Below are positions 5,055-6,919 of a stretch of 6,919 bases of DNA, piece after piece. How positions within the stretch are numbered: the first letter of the stretch is position 1; every line of letters begins with the position of its first letter. The notes beneath the pieces were generated by a model, which saw nothing but the letters and a program-made list of their open reading frames with translations, ran no database searches and was not told the origin of the DNA. The stretch covers positions 1 through 6,919 of the forward strand of contig JAFLSP010000097.1 of the NCBI GenBank assembly GCA_022510885.1, given 5' to 3'. The DNA is from Treponema sp. (GTDB taxonomy: Bacteria; Spirochaetota; Spirochaetia; Treponematales; Treponemataceae). Both the position numbers and the translations under genes were made by a program.

Positions 5055-5999
5055 TTACGAACCGAAGCCGTCGGGCAGCGGCGCGGTCACGGTGAGCGAC
5101 TCGCCCGTCACGGGATGCGGGAACGACAGCGACTGCGCGTGCAGCATGACGCGCCCGTACTTCCTGCCGCCGTACAGCACGTCGCCCAGAATCGGCGTGC
5201 CCGTGCCTGCCAGATGCGCGCGGATTTGGTGCGTCCGCCCCGTGAGCGGGCGGCATTCCACAAAGGCGACCGGTTTGCCCGCGAGAACGCCCTGCCCGAT
5301 AACCGTAACGTCAGTCAGCGCACACATACCGCCGTCTGCTTCCGCGCGCACACCCCACTTTGCCGCCTGCGACTTCGGGCTGATTCTGCCCAGAGGCAGC
5401 TCCACGCGGAACTGCCTCTGCCGCGGCTCGCCGCACGTCACGGCGCGGTAGACCTTTTGCACGGCGCGGCGCTCGAACATCGCGTGGCAGGCGGCATTGA
5501 CCGCGCGCGTCTTGGTGAACAGGATGACGCCGCTCGTCTCGCGGTCAAGCCGGTGCATGATGCCCGCATACGGCGGATTGCGCAGGTTCGGCTGCGCGCG
5601 CCGCGCGGCGGCGAACAGATAGCGCACCACCGCCGCATGGAGGTTGTCGCGCCCCGCGACCATGCCGGCCTCCGTGGGAAAGAACGCGGGCTTGTTCACC
5701 ACGATGAGCGCGTCGTCCTCATACAGCACGTCGCGCGCCGTCACGTCAAAGGCGATGTCTCCCGTCGGCTTTTCGGCAAGCAGCTTCTTGCGGTCAAGAC
5801 GCACGGAGACGACCGCGCCCTTATGCACAAGCACAGACGGATTGCGGCACGGCTCGCCGTCCACGCGCACCGCACCCGCCATGATGAGCCGCCGGATTTT
5901 GCCGTTTGAGACCTCCGTGCGGAGGCGGACGGGAATCTCCGCGCGGAGCAGCCCGTTCAGCGACTGCGGCGCGGCAGGGGATATGACGATGTTTTCCAC
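5055..5999 (-). CDS. RluA/RluD-family ribosomal large-subunit pseudouridine synthase
   Basis: The enzyme converts specific uridines to pseudouridine, most likely in 23S rRNA. Residues about 12-70 form an S4-type RNA-binding domain (LRTEVSNGKIRRLIMAGAVRV, then VHKGAVVSVRL). The catalytic domain follows: VLYEDDALIVVNKPAFFPTE (91-110), the signature MHRLDRETSGVILFTK (148-163) with catalytic D152, KVYRAVTCGEP (182-192), RPLTGRTHQIRAHLA (250-264) and LHAQSLSFPHP (286-296). The length of 314 aa is typical of RluC/RluD. The exact site is not readable from sequence, so I give no symbol. The start is GTG at 5999: an in-frame TGA lies a few codons upstream, no ATG precedes it in frame, and the Shine-Dalgarno is weak. 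It begins 23 nt after purC and is probably cotranscribed with it. No convincing terminator separates it from the rpsP promoter region. Confidence 0.93.
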   Translation of the reverse strand: MENIVISPAAPQSLNGLLRAEIPVRLRTEVSNGKIRRLIMAGAVRVDGEPCRNPSVLVHKGAVVSVRLDRKKLLAEKPTGDIAFDVTARDVLYEDDALIVVNKPAFFPTEAGMVAGRDNLHAAVVRYLFAAARRAQPNLRNPPYAGIMHRLDRETSGVILFTKTRAVNAACHAMFERRAVQKVYRAVTCGEPRQRQFRVELPLGRISPKSQAAKWGVRAEADGGMCALTDVTVIGQGVLAGKPVAFVECRPLTGRTHQIRAHLAGTGTPILGDVLYGGRKYGRVMLHAQSLSFPHPVTGESLTVTAPLPDGFGS

Positions 6000-6022
6000 G
6001 ATGCCCGTATGCGCTCAGCGCG

Positions 6023-6868
6023 TCAGTTGCCGCAGATTTTCCGCTCGCATTCCCGGTAGATGTCCGCCGTTTTCTCCACCACGTCCGCCGGAACGCTCGT
6101 GATGTTCGGGTCGCCGGCAAGATTGTTCGCCTTGAGCCAGTCGCGCACGAACTGCTTGTCGTAGCTCGCGGGGCTTGTTCCCACCTTGTACTCCGCCAAA
6201 TTCCAGAAGCGGCTCGAATCGGGAGTCAGCACCTCGTCCGCAAGCACCAGAGCGCCGTCCTCGTCAAGCCCGAACTCGAACTTGGTGTCCGCGATGATGA
6301 TGCCGTTCTTGTAGGCATGCTCGTAGGCCTTGTTGTAGATGGCGAGCGCGGCGCGCTCAATCTTGTCCGCCAAGTCCCCGCCGATGTCGTTCCGCATGTA
6401 CGCGAGCGACACGTTCACGTCATGCCCCTCCTGCGCCTTCGTGGAGGGCGTGACTATCGGCGCGTCAAGCCGCTCGGCAAGGTCATAGTCGCGGTCAAAG
6501 CGCACGCCCTCGGGCAGACTGCCGCTCTTGAGCGCGTCGTACATGCTGCCGAACATATAGCCGCGCACAATCACCTCGTAGGGAATCATCCTGAGCTTCC
6601 TGACCAGCATCGTGCGCCCCTCGTACTCGTCCTTCCGGAACTCGGCGGGCATGTCGCGCAAGTCCGCCGAAATCAGGTGGTTCCGCACGATGTCCGTGGT
6701 GTAGCCGAACCAGAACGCCGAAAGCGCGTTCAGCACCCGCCCCTTGCCCGGAATCAGCGTGGGCAGAATCACGTCAAACGCCGAAAGACGGTCGGTCGTC
6801 ACAATCACCATGCGCCCGTCCTCCAAGTCAAACACCTCGCGGACCTTCCCGCTGATAATCTTCTTCAT
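6023..6868 (-). CDS. purC: Phosphoribosylaminoimidazole-succinocarboxamide (SAICAR) synthase PurC
   Basis: PurC joins CAIR and aspartate using ATP to give SAICAR in purine synthesis. Visible motifs are SGKVREVFDL (6-15, nucleotide-binding N-terminal strand-turn), TTDRLSAFDV (24-33), IPYEVIVRGYMFGS (95-108, first SAICAR signature), EGHDVNVS (147-154) and IIADTKFEFGL (191-201, second signature), then ADEVLTPDSSRFW (210-222). The length of 281 aa matches the longer type found in yeast and many bacteria, rather than the roughly 240-aa E. coli type. The start chosen is ATG at 6868, with GAGGTG 4 nt upstream. ATGs at 6883 and 6898 lie at or upstream of the predicted transcription start. No other pur gene is seen, so it is not in a purine cluster here. 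It precedes an RNA-modification gene by 23 nt. All catalytic motifs are intact. Confidence 0.97.
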   Translation of the reverse strand: MKKIISGKVREVFDLEDGRMVIVTTDRLSAFDVILPTLIPGKGRVLNALSAFWFGYTTDIVRNHLISADLRDMPAEFRKDEYEGRTMLVRKLRMIPYEVIVRGYMFGSMYDALKSGSLPEGVRFDRDYDLAERLDAPIVTPSTKAQEGHDVNVSLAYMRNDIGGDLADKIERAALAIYNKAYEHAYKNGIIIADTKFEFGLDEDGALVLADEVLTPDSSRFWNLAEYKVGTSPASYDKQFVRDWLKANNLAGDPNITSVPADVVEKTADIYRECERKICGN

Positions 6869-6886
6869 CGCACACCTCGCCATTCC

Positions 6887-6915
6887 AGTAAACCGCATTT
6901 GCGTGTTTTTTTCAA
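6887..6915 (-). promoter_or_regulatory. Candidate sigma-70 promoter of purC
   Basis: On the minus strand TTGAAA (6910-6915, five of six matches) and TTTACT (6887-6892, four of six) are separated by 17 bp. The predicted transcription start is near 6880, giving a short leader of about 12 nt to the ATG at 6868. No PUR-box-like repeat or purine riboswitch fits in the 51 nt available, though more sequence lies outside the window. Confidence 0.55.
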
Positions 6916-6919
6916 TAGA

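Noticed and set aside
5040..5056. AAGGC/GCCTT hairpin as terminator of the pseudouridine synthase gene
   Set aside because: The stem is only 5 bp, there is no following U-run, and it overlaps the rpsP -35 element.
5034..5909. Plus-strand open frame of 291 codons rich in Arg, His and Ala
   Set aside because: It is the shadow of the pseudouridine synthase on the other strand. The composition is biased and there is no motif.
1..6919. Mobile element, CRISPR array, defence system, tRNA or rRNA
   Set aside because: No transposase, integrase, direct-repeat array or RNA gene was seen. Gaps between genes are all about 115 bases or shorter, and the genes are core housekeeping or flagellar-related.

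Overview
All recognisable genes in this window lie on the minus strand and read from the right edge to the left edge in a tightly packed run. The DNA is GC-rich and bacterial, with Shine-Dalgarno starts and one-base or four-base gene overlaps. The order rpsP-khpA-rimM-trmD-rplS, followed by a FliK-like gene, a short FlhB C-terminal-like gene and yraN, suggests a flagellated bacterium. The wording of several proteins leans towards a spirochaete, probably Treponema-like: L19 beginning [10 protein letters not shown], TrmD with LSSGE and [12 protein letters not shown], and the two small genes after yraN. A flagellated Firmicute such as a Selenomonas relative is the main alternative. The lineage is an inference from memory of family sequences, not a search result.

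Layout, right to left in transcription order. (1) 6919-5055: a candidate sigma-70 promoter, purC (purine synthesis) and an RluA/RluD-type pseudouridine synthase. (2) 5054-2493: a strong promoter (TTGACC-17-TATGAT) and a leader of about 65 nt, then rpsP (S16), khpA (KH-domain RNA-binding protein), rimM (30S maturation), trmD (m1G37 tRNA methyltransferase) and rplS (L19). A clear intrinsic terminator closes this unit. It is the classic ribosome and tRNA maturation operon. (3) 2482-1: an extended -10 sits directly against an ATG with no Shine-Dalgarno, then come a FliK-like protein, a stand-alone FlhB C-terminal-like protein, YraN, a 65-residue unknown and a zinc-knuckle-like unknown cut by the left window edge. 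These genes are joined by overlaps of one or four bases or a 14-nt gap, so they are probably one transcript.

The most interesting points are regulatory and architectural. The rimM and trmD start codons each lie in a short perfect inverted repeat, which would fit low translation of these two enzymes relative to the ribosomal proteins around them. trmD runs 14 nt into rplS and ends in a basic tail. TrmD appears to carry Glu at the position of the catalytic Asp169. The FliK-like and FlhB-C-like pair looks like a detached copy of the flagellar export-switch partners. There is no mobile element, CRISPR array, RNA gene or defence system. No stretch longer than about 115 bases lacks a gene, so most of the window is ordinary housekeeping sequence.
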